Assembly (NCBI GenBank): GCA_039029315.1
Contig: JBCCGK010000021.1
Span: 1 to 64,000 of the forward strand
DNA: 64,000 nucleotides
Direction of reading: 5' to 3'
From: JBCCCJ01 sp039029315
GTDB taxonomy: Bacteria > Bacteroidota > Bacteroidia > J057
Shown: positions 27,494 through 36,053 of the stretch, piece by piece
How the letters are laid out: every line of letters begins with the position of its first letter
Position numbering within the stretch: position 1 is the first letter of the stretch
The notes under the pieces: generated by a model
Told to the model about the DNA's origin: nothing
Databases searched by the model: none
What the model saw: the letters and a program-made list of their open reading frames with translations, nothing else
Made by a program: the position numbers and the translations under genes

Positions 27494-28569
27494 GCCTTTT
27501 TTCTCATCACCTGCTTCCTTTCTTTGTATAGTAAAAACGTCCTTTTTAGACGATCTGAGGAGGAGAACCAGATCACCACAGCTGCCCCTGCCCCCACAAG
27601 CAGCAACATCAACATCCTCGCTCCATGAGCAGCAACCGCAAATACTTCTCCACTCATCCCCTGTCCCACCACTGATTCTATCTGTAAAGCCGCAAAACAA
27701 AATATGATGACGGCATGATAGGCCCCAATTCCTCCCGGTATGGGCATGGACATCCCGATTGTCCCCATAATCATCAAGACCCCTGCTAGATAAGCTACTG
27801 TCATTCCTGCGTCTGACAGCTGAATAGGAAAAGCGAGGAAAACAACATAGGTCATTCCCCAATAGCAGAGCCAAATCAGTCCCGTATAAGCGAGAAATTT
27901 CCAGGGAGCCCGGAGATGAACAATCGACATAATGCCTTCCCACAACTTGTTGGCCATATCCTTGAGCGGAGATATCCATTTCCCTTCTTTGTTAAGCAAG
28001 AATTGCCGGGTCATGAATGCAAGAACAATGAACAACGCCACAATCAGCAATCCCTTTCCCAGACTCATGACTCCCATATCTGCTAGAGCTGTCTGGGAGA
28101 AATAATCAATCAATAAATCATACTCCCATAGAAGAACAGCAATCAATAACATGCCCAAGACCAGCAGATCCGCGATGCGTTCGGCGATCACAGTCCCAAA
28201 AGTAGTGGGGAAAGAGGAACGAGATTGTTTGGGCAAAACAGAACACCGGACCAGTTCACCGGTCCGGGGTAAAAGTTGATTGGCAAAATAGCCAACCATC
28301 AAGGCAGTAAATATAGAAGAGGAGGAGGCATGAGAGCCTCTGACCTCAAGTTGAAGTTGCCAGCGCAAAGCTCTGAACCAGCAACTCAATAAAGATATTC
28401 CCATTGAAGCAGCAATCCATCCCATATGCAAGTCTCCCAATTGCTCCAGCAGTGAGTGGACAGAGACATTTTGCAGGACCCATAGTAACAGGCAAGTGCC
28501 AATGCCAACGGCCACTACATATTGTGCGATATGGATGATTCTACTTTTCAAAAAACGAGTGATTATCAA
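27475..28569 (-). CDS. Flippase-like membrane protein (LPG synthase TM domain family)
   Basis: 364 residues, about eight transmembrane helices, of the lysylphosphatidylglycerol_TM / UPF0104 (AglD2-like) family. Recognisable parts are WFRALRWQLQL (about 64-74), GYFANQLLPRTGELVRC (about 93-109), FGTVIAERIADLLVLG and PIPGGIGAYHAVII (about 275-288). Members lacking the catalytic C-terminal domain, as here, are thought to move lipids or lipid-linked sugars. The start is an in-frame TTG at 28569; no nearby ATG is available. The gene ends inside the inverted repeat at 27377-27493 (C-terminal HPERL), which suggests that the original tail was replaced by repeat sequence. Confidence 0.83.
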   Translation of the reverse strand: MIITRFLKSRIIHIAQYVVAVGIGTCLLLWVLQNVSVHSLLEQLGDLHMGWIAASMGISLLSCWFRALRWQLQLEVRGSHASSSSIFTALMVGYFANQLLPRTGELVRCSVLPKQSRSSFPTTFGTVIAERIADLLVLGMLLIAVLLWEYDLLIDYFSQTALADMGVMSLGKGLLIVALFIVLAFMTRQFLLNKEGKWISPLKDMANKLWEGIMSIVHLRAPWKFLAYTGLIWLCYWGMTYVVFLAFPIQLSDAGMTVAYLAGVLMIMGTIGMSMPIPGGIGAYHAVIIFCFAALQIESVVGQGMSGEVFAVAAHGARMLMLLLVGAGAAVVIWFSSSDRLKRTFLLYKERKQVMRKKAHPERL

Positions 28570-28601
28570 TAGATGAGTACAAATGACAATCTGAGATGAC
28601 T

Positions 28602-28609
28602 CAAAGGTA
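28602..28609 (-). promoter_or_regulatory. Candidate -7 box for the flippase-like gene
   Basis: TACCTTTG on the minus strand (CAAAGGTA on the plus), 32 nt before the TTG start at 28569. The distance fits a short leader and supports the TTG start. Confidence 0.5.
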
Positions 28610-28918
28610 CATAGGAGAGCCTTACAAGCGTCCGATTACAGGTTATTTGGAGAAAATCTCTTCTTGAACCAACCATTATTCTGGATAATTGGCAAAAATA
28701 AGTATGCATTTTTATTCTTTTAAGCGTCATTCTTATAATTGGCTCCATCCTTGCTATAAACGTGGTGATTCTTGAGGGGTTTTGTTCCATAAAATGGAAT
28801 TTGATCAAAAGTGAAAATGACGATTCAGATAATGAACCGAATGACCATGGGAAGAAACGATTAATCCCCGATAATTCGCAGTTCGTAAACAAAAGAGAAG
28901 ATCTGATAAATCCTCAAG

Positions 28919-28926
28919 TATCTTTG
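28919..28926 (+). promoter_or_regulatory. Candidate -7 box for the polyprenyl glycosylphosphotransferase
   Basis: TATCTTTG matches TAnnTTTG. It would give a leader of over 120 nt before the ATG at 29055, long for this genome and containing the structure at 28934-28992. No clear -33 box. Confidence 0.4.
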
Positions 28927-28933
28927 TAATGTA

Positions 28934-28992
28934 AGATGTAAAACTGAATGAATTTTTAAAGTAGAAGAAACCTACGCTTCTTTTTTACATCT
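28934..28992 (+). promoter_or_regulatory. Possible leader hairpin / attenuator-like structure
   Basis: AGATGTAAAA (28934-28943) can pair with TTTTACATCT (28983-28992). A smaller stem AGAAG (28963-28967) / CTTCT (28977-28981) ends directly in a run of T residues that also belongs to the larger stem. The two cannot both form completely. All stems are AT-rich, so this is a weak prediction. Confidence 0.25.
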
Positions 28993-29054
28993 AAATCTTA
29001 ACGAGGACTGTATTTATTTGATTAGCGGTTTTACCATCCAATGTTTGGACACAA

Positions 29055-30455
29055 ATGAAGGTCAAAAAGCAACGCATCATTTTTAGTTACATTCTGCTTG
29101 AGTTGGTGTTACTCAACCTTTCCGCTCTAGCCATTACTTATTACAAATTTCTTTCTCGCCCCGAAGGAACATTTGAACAATTCCTGGGAGATAAATTTTT
29201 GTATCTCAGCTTGATCTACAACATTAGTTGGATCGCAATTGTGTTGCTCAACGGCAATCAGGATTTGTATGTCTTCAATTCTTACGGGAAGCGTCTCAAG
29301 GACTTGGTCGTGAACTCCTTCCTGCTGTTGGGCCTCTCCTCAACAGTTATTTTGCTGACAGATCTGGAAGCCCTTCCATTGACCATCCTGTTGGGACCGA
29401 TCTTTTTGTTCGCATTATTGAATCTGACAGTCTTTTCGTTTGTGATCAAGATTGTAGGCGATCCTCGGAAACCTGTAAGTTTTGGGACAAAATTGCTGGT
29501 TCTTGGTGCAGGCAAAAGTGGGAAAAAGGTTTTGGACTATGCAGAACAGAACAAGCACCTTGGATTTAAGGTTCTTGGGTTTTTGGATGACCACTATCCT
29601 GGAAGCAATGGCATCAACCTTCTCGGGAGGCTCAATGATTTGCCAGAAGTACTGGACTCCAAGAATGTGGATGAGATCGTGATTGCCCTTCCCATGGACA
29701 ATCAAAAAGAAATCAAACAAGCCATCGAAGTTGCAGACTATAGAGGCGTAAGAGTAAATGTCGTACCGGACTTTCCCGAGATGATTGGAAGTCGCTATAA
29801 GTCCTATAATATCGGCTCCATGCCGGTACTTCAACTCAAGGAGATTCCACTGGATCACTTTCACAATTTCATCATCAAGAAGGGATTCGACATTCTGTTC
29901 TCCCTGACAGCGATGATCATGCTTTCTCCTGTCCTGATTACGATTGCCATCCTGATCAAGAAAGGCAGCAAAGGGCCAGTCTTTTACAAACCTACCCGAA
30001 AGGGACAAGGAGGTGAGGAATTTACTTGTTATAAATTCCGAACCATGTATACAGATCTTGCGCCAACAGCAGGACAGAAGTCTACCACAAAAAATGATCC
30101 TCGCATTACCAAAATTGGCAGAGTCCTCAGAAAGTATAGCATAGACGAAATTCCTCAGTTCATCAACGTCCTCAAAGGAGACATGAGTGTTGTCGGTCCA
30201 AGACCACACCGCGTGAATCTCGACAACGAATTTCAGAAAATGGTGGAAAAATACATGCTCCGCCACTATGTCAAGCCAGGCATTACTGGTTGGGCGCAAG
30301 TCAACGGTTGGCGTGGGCCCACAGAAACCATGGAACAAAAGCTTGAAAGAGTTCGCCATGATCTCTGGTATATCGAAAACTGGAGTTTCTTCCAGGATAT
30401 CAAGATCATCTGGTTGACCGTCTTTGGAAGCAAGGTCCACAACAATGCCTTCTAG
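29055..30455 (+). CDS. Undecaprenyl-phosphate sugar phosphotransferase (WcaJ/WbaP type)
   Basis: 466 residues. Four N-terminal membrane helices (about 8-30, 47-68, 88-105, 110-135), a Rossmann-like CoA-binding domain (about 145-270, VLGAGKSGKKVLDYAEQ) and, after a further hydrophobic helix (about 277-300), the bacterial sugar transferase domain PF02397: KPTRKGQGGEEF, YKFRTM, DPRITKIGRVLRKYSIDE, LPQ-like IPQFINVLKGDMSVVGPRPH, and WAQVNGWRGPT. The enzyme transfers a hexose-1-phosphate (commonly glucose or galactose) to undecaprenyl phosphate at the inner membrane, the first step of exopolysaccharide synthesis. It stands alone here but would feed the glycosyltransferase operon at 51-63 kb. Confidence 0.93.
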   Translation: MKVKKQRIIFSYILLELVLLNLSALAITYYKFLSRPEGTFEQFLGDKFLYLSLIYNISWIAIVLLNGNQDLYVFNSYGKRLKDLVVNSFLLLGLSSTVILLTDLEALPLTILLGPIFLFALLNLTVFSFVIKIVGDPRKPVSFGTKLLVLGAGKSGKKVLDYAEQNKHLGFKVLGFLDDHYPGSNGINLLGRLNDLPEVLDSKNVDEIVIALPMDNQKEIKQAIEVADYRGVRVNVVPDFPEMIGSRYKSYNIGSMPVLQLKEIPLDHFHNFIIKKGFDILFSLTAMIMLSPVLITIAILIKKGSKGPVFYKPTRKGQGGEEFTCYKFRTMYTDLAPTAGQKSTTKNDPRITKIGRVLRKYSIDEIPQFINVLKGDMSVVGPRPHRVNLDNEFQKMVEKYMLRHYVKPGITGWAQVNGWRGPTETMEQKLERVRHDLWYIENWSFFQDIKIIWLTVFGSKVHNNAF

Positions 30456-30499
30456 GGAATTTCCACATCCATTGTTCAGAATTAGCCAGTCAATATATC

Positions 30500-30538
30500 A
30501 AAGCCGGAAAGAATTCACTCTTTCCGGCTTTCTGTTTT
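30500..30538 (+). terminator. Rho-independent terminator after the sugar phosphotransferase
   Basis: AAAGCCGGAAAGA and TCTTTCCGGCTTT (30500-30512 and 30519-30531) form a perfect 13-bp stem with a 6-nt loop, followed by CTGTTTTG. It sits 45 nt after the stop and before the convergent lipoprotein gene. Confidence 0.9.
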
Positions 30539-30556
30539 GTGAATGCAAGGGACAGC

Positions 30557-31060
30557 TTATTCTGTCACTTCAATTTCTACAAATTCAGCAATGTGTTCTC
30601 CCGCTTCTATTTCATCAAAAGAAATCTTGGTTAAGCCCTGATCATTGGTTAGAACGGTGGTTCCGGTGGAGGTTTCGACGCGGACATAAATCGAATTGGG
30701 ACGATGAAACCAGGTCGTGCCACTCGCATAGGAGTTTCCCTCCAGCGCACGATTGGAAAAGGTAACTTCTCCCAAGGCATTGGTCACCCCAATATTATCG
30801 GGTCCCAATGTGGGGGTAATACCAGCATCTGCATCAGGATTATCTGTCAGATAGTCCTGATATTGGGATTCAAATGGGAACAAATAGACCCTGGCATCTT
30901 CCTGTGGTTCTGCCGAGCTGTTGGTGATCAAAATGGTCAAGTCTACGGTAGGCGTGACGTTGGGGGTCGTCTCCTCAACACAGGCGGTTACAATCAATGC
31001 CAATACAAAGATGTGAAGAGCTCTGCGAAGGAATCTGTTGTTGGTTTGTTTGTTGTTCAT
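30557..31060 (-). CDS. Small lipoprotein, unrecognised
   Basis: 167 residues with a lipoprotein signal ending IVTAC (Cys27). The mature part looks like an all-beta domain: PTVDLTILITNSSAEP, ARVYLFPFESQY, IGVTNALGEVTFSNR. This alternation resembles transthyretin-like or carboxypeptidase-regulatory-like folds, in which NALGEVTF would be the central strand. No catalytic motif. Probably surface- or periplasm-facing. Upstream by about 95 nt on the same strand ends the TPR gene at 31156, so the two may be co-transcribed. Confidence 0.72.
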   Translation of the reverse strand: MNNKQTNNRFLRRALHIFVLALIVTACVEETTPNVTPTVDLTILITNSSAEPQEDARVYLFPFESQYQDYLTDNPDADAGITPTLGPDNIGVTNALGEVTFSNRALEGNSYASGTTWFHRPNSIYVRVETSTGTTVLTNDQGLTKISFDEIEAGEHIAEFVEIEVTE

Positions 31061-31155
31061 ATAATGAAGTTAAGAAATGTGATGTCAGCGCAAAAAAGCG
31101 GATTTGAGGGCTTCTCAAAACCGATTTTCATGAATCTTTGACAAGAGAGATTCTC

Positions 31156-32439
31156 CTACCCAAACAGTTTCCCCAGCCAGCCTTTCTTTTTGGATGCGCC
31201 GGGGGAAGCGCCTTTTGTTTTTTCCTCCATGGCCTCTACAGAATCCTCCAGAGCGGATATCAAAAAATCATCTTCGATGGCATTGGCATGTGGAAGCGCG
31301 TCTTTGAACGCCTGAAGGGCTTCGGCCCAGTTGTGCCTGCCCTGGTGAATAGCCCCCATTTGTTGGTAAGTCAAGGCCAGATCTTTCTCTGCGCCATCTA
31401 TTTGCCCAAAGGCTTCTACAGAAGATTCATATGCTTTGATGGTCCCTGCGGGATCACCTTTGTATTCCAATGCTTTGGCAATTTGGCGATAGGTCTCTCC
31501 CAATTGTTGGAATTCCTCCAATTCTGCAAATCGCTCCTGAGCTTCGATCAATCTTGGAAGTGCTTTCTGGTGATTGCGCAATCGCAGAAAGAGTGCTCCG
31601 ACTTTTTGCTGGATATTGGCGATGTCTTTCTTCTCCTCCTCTGTGAACAATTCCAGCGCCTGATCATACCAACTCAAAGAAGCACCCAAATCCTGATCTC
31701 CAACCAACAAATCTCCAATTCTTTCAAAGCTTCGTGCCTGTCCGACCTTGTTCTCCTGCGCTTTGGCTGTTTCCAGCCCTTTTTCATACCAATCCTTCGC
31801 CAACTGATACCTCCCATATTGGCCAAAAACATCTCCCACTTCCAAATAGCCATCGATCTTCACTGGGGCAGCTTCATCTGAATGAAGGTCTTTTCGAAGG
31901 CTCGCCAGGGTTTCGTAGGGATCAGAAATGGCCTCCTCTGCTTCTTCTTGCAAAAAATGGAGACGATGTGCCAAAGCTGCCAGAAAGGCGGGGGCTTCTT
32001 TTTCCAAACGAGACACCATATATTGATCTGTCCATAGCAGTCCGACAAGCGGAATGGTCGAAATCAATTCCTCCGCTTCGGTTTCGAGTGCCGGAATCAA
32101 ATGAGATTCTTCATTCAGAATTTCTTGAAACAGACTCGTCTCCAAATGCAGGATATGGGCAACAATCTGGACGGGTGTTTCTTCACTCGCCCCTACTACA
32201 TCAGCAAATTTGCTCTCAAGGACCTGGCCCAATGACTCAACTTGTTCCTGACTCAAATCCAGACCGATATGCTGAAGATGGGGGGCCTGACTTGTACAGG
32301 CTTCAATCCATTGATCACGACTGGCAAAAGAATCAGTCTGAATCAGAATCAATTGGGCTTCAGGGACGCGGGCTTCCAATTGTTGAGAAAGGATACGCCA
32401 TTGTTCTTCGTTGTGAGTAGTCGGGTCAGAGTGTTGCAT
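31156..32439 (-). CDS. Cytoplasmic TPR protein
   Basis: 427 residues, no signal peptide. An N-terminal alpha/beta-looking part (about 1-185, with LILIQTDSFASRDQWIEAC) is followed by five or six tetratricopeptide repeats (about 190-400), for example YLEVGDVFGQYGRYQLAKDWY, SFERIGDLLVGDQDLGASL and TYRQIAKALEYKGDPAGTI. It ends in a basic, amphipathic tail (KKKGWLGKLFG) that could touch a membrane or partner. No P-loop is present in the N-terminal part. Its ATG lies at or within a few bases of the transcription start predicted from the box at 32444-32451, so the mRNA may be leaderless. Confidence 0.8.
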   Translation of the reverse strand: MQHSDPTTHNEEQWRILSQQLEARVPEAQLILIQTDSFASRDQWIEACTSQAPHLQHIGLDLSQEQVESLGQVLESKFADVVGASEETPVQIVAHILHLETSLFQEILNEESHLIPALETEAEELISTIPLVGLLWTDQYMVSRLEKEAPAFLAALAHRLHFLQEEAEEAISDPYETLASLRKDLHSDEAAPVKIDGYLEVGDVFGQYGRYQLAKDWYEKGLETAKAQENKVGQARSFERIGDLLVGDQDLGASLSWYDQALELFTEEEKKDIANIQQKVGALFLRLRNHQKALPRLIEAQERFAELEEFQQLGETYRQIAKALEYKGDPAGTIKAYESSVEAFGQIDGAEKDLALTYQQMGAIHQGRHNWAEALQAFKDALPHANAIEDDFLISALEDSVEAMEEKTKGASPGASKKKGWLGKLFG

Positions 32440-32443
32440 ACAA

Positions 32444-32451
32444 CAAAGGTA
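32444..32451 (-). promoter_or_regulatory. Candidate -7 box for the TPR gene (leaderless)
   Basis: TACCTTTG on the minus strand. Its end is 4 nt before the ATG at 32439, so transcription would begin at or very close to the start codon. Confidence 0.45.
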
Positions 32452-32461
32452 GGAAATTTTG

Positions 32462-32469
32462 TACCTTTG
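32462..32469 (+). promoter_or_regulatory. Candidate -7 box for the Dabb lipoprotein/P450 operon
   Basis: TACCTTTG, identical to the box of the divergent gene and arranged as an inverted repeat with it, 10 nt between them. Predicted leader about 17 nt to ATG 32492. RNA polymerase bound at one box would cover the other. Confidence 0.5.
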
Positions 32470-32491
32470 GAGGAAGCAATCATTGCCACCA

Positions 32492-32959
32492 ATGAAAAAA
32501 ATACTAACACTTTTGATCGTTTCAACCCTCCTTGTTTGGGCTTGTAATCAGAAAACACAACAGGATCACTTACATTCAGCTGGAGAGGAGGATTCCTCCA
32601 ACACTCATGAAGTCAGTGGCTCGATTGATTTTGGAAAATATCTGAAGGTAGCAAGCTTGATGCATATTGTTACGATTCCTGTGAAACAAGACCTGTCTGA
32701 GGAAGACAAACAACAGTTGATCTCTGAATTAAAAAGCCTTCAGTCTGTAGAGGGCGTCCAACATTTGCATGTAGGCATCAAGACAGAGACAGGCGATGCC
32801 CGCATGGCAAGTGGAAATTGGTTGGTGTTGTCTGCGGCCTTTTCAGGTGTGGATCAGTTGGCAGCCTATCAGCAAAACCCCTTTCATCTGGAAGTCAGAG
32901 AACGAAGCAAGAAATATCTGTCAGGCCCACCTACAGTCTACGATTATACCATCCAGTAA
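32492..32959 (+). CDS. Lipoprotein with Dabb (stress-responsive A/B barrel) domain
   Basis: 155 residues. Lipoprotein signal ending LVWAC (Cys18), then an acidic spacer and a Dabb domain (PF07876-like, about 55-155): LMHIVTIPVKQDLSEEDK, SVEGVQHLHVGIKT, LVLSAAFSGVDQLAAYQQ and HLEVRERSKKYLSGP. The histidine in LMHIV and the paired strands match the ferredoxin-like Dabb pattern. Such domains bind small hydrophobic ligands or catalyse simple chemistry in some polyketide pathways. The function here is unknown. It ends 9 nt before the P450 gene, so the two are one operon. Confidence 0.8.
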   Translation: MKKILTLLIVSTLLVWACNQKTQQDHLHSAGEEDSSNTHEVSGSIDFGKYLKVASLMHIVTIPVKQDLSEEDKQQLISELKSLQSVEGVQHLHVGIKTETGDARMASGNWLVLSAAFSGVDQLAAYQQNPFHLEVRERSKKYLSGPPTVYDYTIQ

Positions 32960-32968
32960 CTTATTTAC

Positions 32969-34345
32969 ATGCCTCATTCGTCCCTACCGGTATACACAGA
33001 AAAATGGCCCTTCCAGAACTTGCTGGAAATGGCCCGTCACCCTATCCGATTCAGCGACAAAGTATTTGATTCTGCCGGGGACTCAGCTCTGGTCAAGGTC
33101 CCAATGGGCTACTTTGTAATGACAAGAGATCCCGGCTTCATCAAGCATACCCTGCAAACCAATCAAAAGAATTACAAAAAAGATCCAGGCTATGATCAAC
33201 TGGCTTTGTTTCTCGGACAAGGACTGGTTACGAGTGAAGGGGATTTGTGGAGAAAACAACGTCGGATTGCACAACCTTCCTTTTATAAGACCCAACTGGA
33301 GGAGCTGTACAAGGACATGGTGAAGGTCGCAGAAAGCTTTGTGGAAGAATTGGGGACGAAGGAGGGTGAAGTGATCGACATTTCCCAACAGATGATGGCC
33401 GTAACCGCAAAAATCGCGATGAAAGCCTTATTCAGTCGGGACATGACTGGAGGTCTGGTGGAGATATACGAAGCCATCAGTTTTGGTCAAGAGCATGTCA
33501 TCAGTCGAATCATGAATCCCCTGTCGATCCCTTTGTCCTATATCAATGGAAAAAAGCGGAAGTTCCGAAAAAAGAAACAACTCATGGACGAGTTGGTAAC
33601 CAGCCTCATCGAACAAAGAGGTGCTGGTCAAAGTCAGGGCAATGACTTTTTGCAAATGTTGATGGATGCCCGATACGAAGATACTGGAGAACCGATGGAA
33701 CAGCGGCAATTGCTCGACGAACTGGTGACAATCTTCTCCGCAGGTCACGAAACCTCCTCCAATGGCATGACCTGGTTGTTCTACCTGCTGTCTGATCATC
33801 CGGAAGTTGTCCAACGACTTCGGGAAGAACAGATGCGTGTATCTGGTCATCAATTGCCAGCCTTTTCACACTTACGCCAGTTGACCTACCACAGACAGGT
33901 CATCGAAGAGAGCATGCGTTTGTACCCACCGGTCTGGACCTTGGGGAGACAGGCGATTGCAGCAGATGAATGGGAAGGAAACCAGATCAAAAAGGGCATG
34001 ATCATTACCTGCGCGATTTTTCATCTGCATCGAAATCCACATTTGTGGGAAAATCCTGAGCGATTTGATCCAGATCGCTTTTCGGCAGAACAGCAGAAAT
34101 CCCGTCCCAAATCACATTATCTGCCATTCGGGGCGGGACCTCGTATGTGTATTGGCAATCATTTTGCCATGATGGAAATGCAGTTGCTATTAGCAGCTAT
34201 GATTCATCGTTTCGATTTCGAACTGATCAAGGATCAGCGCATAGACACGGAGCCATTGATTACCCTCCGCCCAAGATATGGGATGAATATGCGGATACGC
34301 AAAGCTAGTTCGCGCTTGCGAGATTCATTGCCTTTGGAGTCATGA
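32969..34345 (+). CDS. Cytochrome P450
   Basis: 458 residues of the P450 superfamily, with the I-helix oxygen-binding motif AGHETSS, the K-helix ExxR in ESMRLYPP and the heme-binding loop FGAGPRMCIG with the proximal cysteine C394. The sequence around LWRKQRRIAQPSF and the whole layout resemble the CYP4/CYP102-heme-domain type often linked to fatty acid hydroxylation; substrate assignment is inference. No reductase domain is fused and no ferredoxin gene is nearby, so redox partners must be elsewhere. It is in an operon with the Dabb lipoprotein. Its last 41 nt overlap the end of the convergent NlpC/P60-like gene. Confidence 0.95.
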   Translation: MPHSSLPVYTEKWPFQNLLEMARHPIRFSDKVFDSAGDSALVKVPMGYFVMTRDPGFIKHTLQTNQKNYKKDPGYDQLALFLGQGLVTSEGDLWRKQRRIAQPSFYKTQLEELYKDMVKVAESFVEELGTKEGEVIDISQQMMAVTAKIAMKALFSRDMTGGLVEIYEAISFGQEHVISRIMNPLSIPLSYINGKKRKFRKKKQLMDELVTSLIEQRGAGQSQGNDFLQMLMDARYEDTGEPMEQRQLLDELVTIFSAGHETSSNGMTWLFYLLSDHPEVVQRLREEQMRVSGHQLPAFSHLRQLTYHRQVIEESMRLYPPVWTLGRQAIAADEWEGNQIKKGMIITCAIFHLHRNPHLWENPERFDPDRFSAEQQKSRPKSHYLPFGAGPRMCIGNHFAMMEMQLLLAAMIHRFDFELIKDQRIDTEPLITLRPRYGMNMRIRKASSRLRDSLPLES

Positions 34346-36053
34346 TGTTGGCGATGGCCACCCATTGCTGATTCCAGCTTCCCAAAATCGGATAGCCGAT
34401 TCGAGGCGGCTCGACTTTGTGGTAGTGCGTTCTTCCGGCAGCTTTGCCTGTACTTTTTCCATGCATCAACACATAGCCGATGACATTGCCTTGCTCATCG
34501 TAATTCACTTCTGTAACCACCCCTACATGAAAGATTGCACCTCTTTTGCCAGGGGTACCAGCCATAGATTCGATGGTCAGGTTTGAATACCTCTGATTGG
34601 GCCTACCAAAGAACATCACAGATCCTGGCTTGATCAGATGACGAACCTTCATGGGGTCCTGCACCAGTACCAGATTGTTGTTGTCATGGAACCATCGTGC
34701 GATCGATCTGGAATCTCTGGTTTTTGATGGATCGGGATATTGGTACTCTCCACATTGTGAGGCAGCAAAGTTGACCATTCGGAAGAAAATCCCGGAACAA
34801 TCCGCAAATGCGCTTGGAGGGGTCTGGGTATACATGATTTTTTGTTGCTCTAATCCTTCCGCGAATGTTGTTAGCTTAGAACTCCAGGCTTTTTCTTCCT
34901 TGACACAAGCTGCCGTCTCAGGAAGCGAGGTCTGTGAACTGGCTATGGGTGCTGAAGGAGCAGCTGGAGGTGTCGGGACAGCTTTGGGTGCATCTTGTTT
35001 CTTTTGTTCTGTCTGCTTTTTGGCGGGAGTTGGCACATAATTTTCAGCGATGATCTGCTGTGTATTTTTGGGAGTCATGATATTGGCGACTGCGACCCAT
35101 TGTTGATTCCAGTTGCCAAGAACGGGATATCCCAAACGAGGGGGTGCGATTTGGTGATAATGACTTCTTTCTGCAATCTTACCTTTCCTTCTTCCGTGCA
35201 TCATCACATACCCGATCACATTGCCCTCATCGTCTCGTTTGACTTCAGTTACAACGCCAATATGACTAATCACACCTCTCACGCTAGAAGTTCCTGCGAT
35301 TTTGTCAATGGTAACCTCCTGGTATCGCTCTCCTGATCGCCCAAAGAACATGACCGATCCGGGACGAATCATGTTTCTGCTCTTCAGCGGATCCTGAACC
35401 AGATTGAGATTATTGTTGTCATAATACCATCTGGCGAGAGATCTGGAATCTCTTGTTTTGCCTGGATCTGGATAGACATAATTTTCACACTTGGATGCGG
35501 CGAAGTTGACCATACGAAAAAAGATCCCGGAACAATCTGTCAGCGCTTCTGGCGGGGTTTGACTATACATGATTTTTTGCTTCTCCAGATTTTCGGCGAA
35601 CAGACTCAGGTGAAAACTCCATTCTTTCTCATCTGTGATACAATCTGTTGTTACGGGAGTGGAAGCAGGAACCGGAGCTGCGGTCGTCTTGCTTGCCTGA
35701 ATTTTGGGAAGTGCAGAAGTTGCATTCTTGTCAATAGCGGGGCTGGGGTCTTCTACCGACATTGCGATGGCAGAATTGTCTCTCTTTGAGTTTACAGCCA
35801 CATTCGCTTTCGGGCTTTCCGTTACTGCTTCTTTTGTCTTTGCCTTATTGGGATTGCTGATGGATTCTGTTGTGGAGTCTTTTGTGGTATCTTTTTGAGA
35901 AGGCATATCGGTGATTGGACGATCTACCACTGCCTGAGCGACTGTGAGGGAATTTTCTGAGCGAACCTGACTTTTTCCATTAGATTTCCCAATGAAAAAT
36001 CCAATGAGTCCTCCTGCCAGAAGCAGGCTTGCATAAGTAAGTAGTTGTTGCAT
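34305..36053 (-). CDS. Anchored protein with two NlpC/P60-like domains
   Basis: 582 residues: an N-terminal membrane helix (about 5-22), a long Ser/Thr/Lys-rich linker (about 23-135), and two homologous domains at about 136-330 and 383-575. Each keeps the same cysteine-histidine pattern: C174 in LTDCSGIFFRM, H264 in ISHIGVVTE and H286 in MMHGRRKG; C419 in FADCSGIFFRM, H509 in IFHVGVVTE and H531 in LMHGKSTG. DCSG followed by HxGVV fits the papain-like NlpC/P60/CHAP group, which cut peptidoglycan peptides. A second Ala/Pro-rich linker separates the domains. Both copies look active and are close in sequence, which points to a recent duplication. Convergent with the P450. Confidence 0.75.
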   Translation of the reverse strand: MQQLLTYASLLLAGGLIGFFIGKSNGKSQVRSENSLTVAQAVVDRPITDMPSQKDTTKDSTTESISNPNKAKTKEAVTESPKANVAVNSKRDNSAIAMSVEDPSPAIDKNATSALPKIQASKTTAAPVPASTPVTTDCITDEKEWSFHLSLFAENLEKQKIMYSQTPPEALTDCSGIFFRMVNFAASKCENYVYPDPGKTRDSRSLARWYYDNNNLNLVQDPLKSRNMIRPGSVMFFGRSGERYQEVTIDKIAGTSSVRGVISHIGVVTEVKRDDEGNVIGYVMMHGRRKGKIAERSHYHQIAPPRLGYPVLGNWNQQWVAVANIMTPKNTQQIIAENYVPTPAKKQTEQKKQDAPKAVPTPPAAPSAPIASSQTSLPETAACVKEEKAWSSKLTTFAEGLEQQKIMYTQTPPSAFADCSGIFFRMVNFAASQCGEYQYPDPSKTRDSRSIARWFHDNNNLVLVQDPMKVRHLIKPGSVMFFGRPNQRYSNLTIESMAGTPGKRGAIFHVGVVTEVNYDEQGNVIGYVLMHGKSTGKAAGRTHYHKVEPPRIGYPILGSWNQQWVAIANIMTPKAMNLASAN

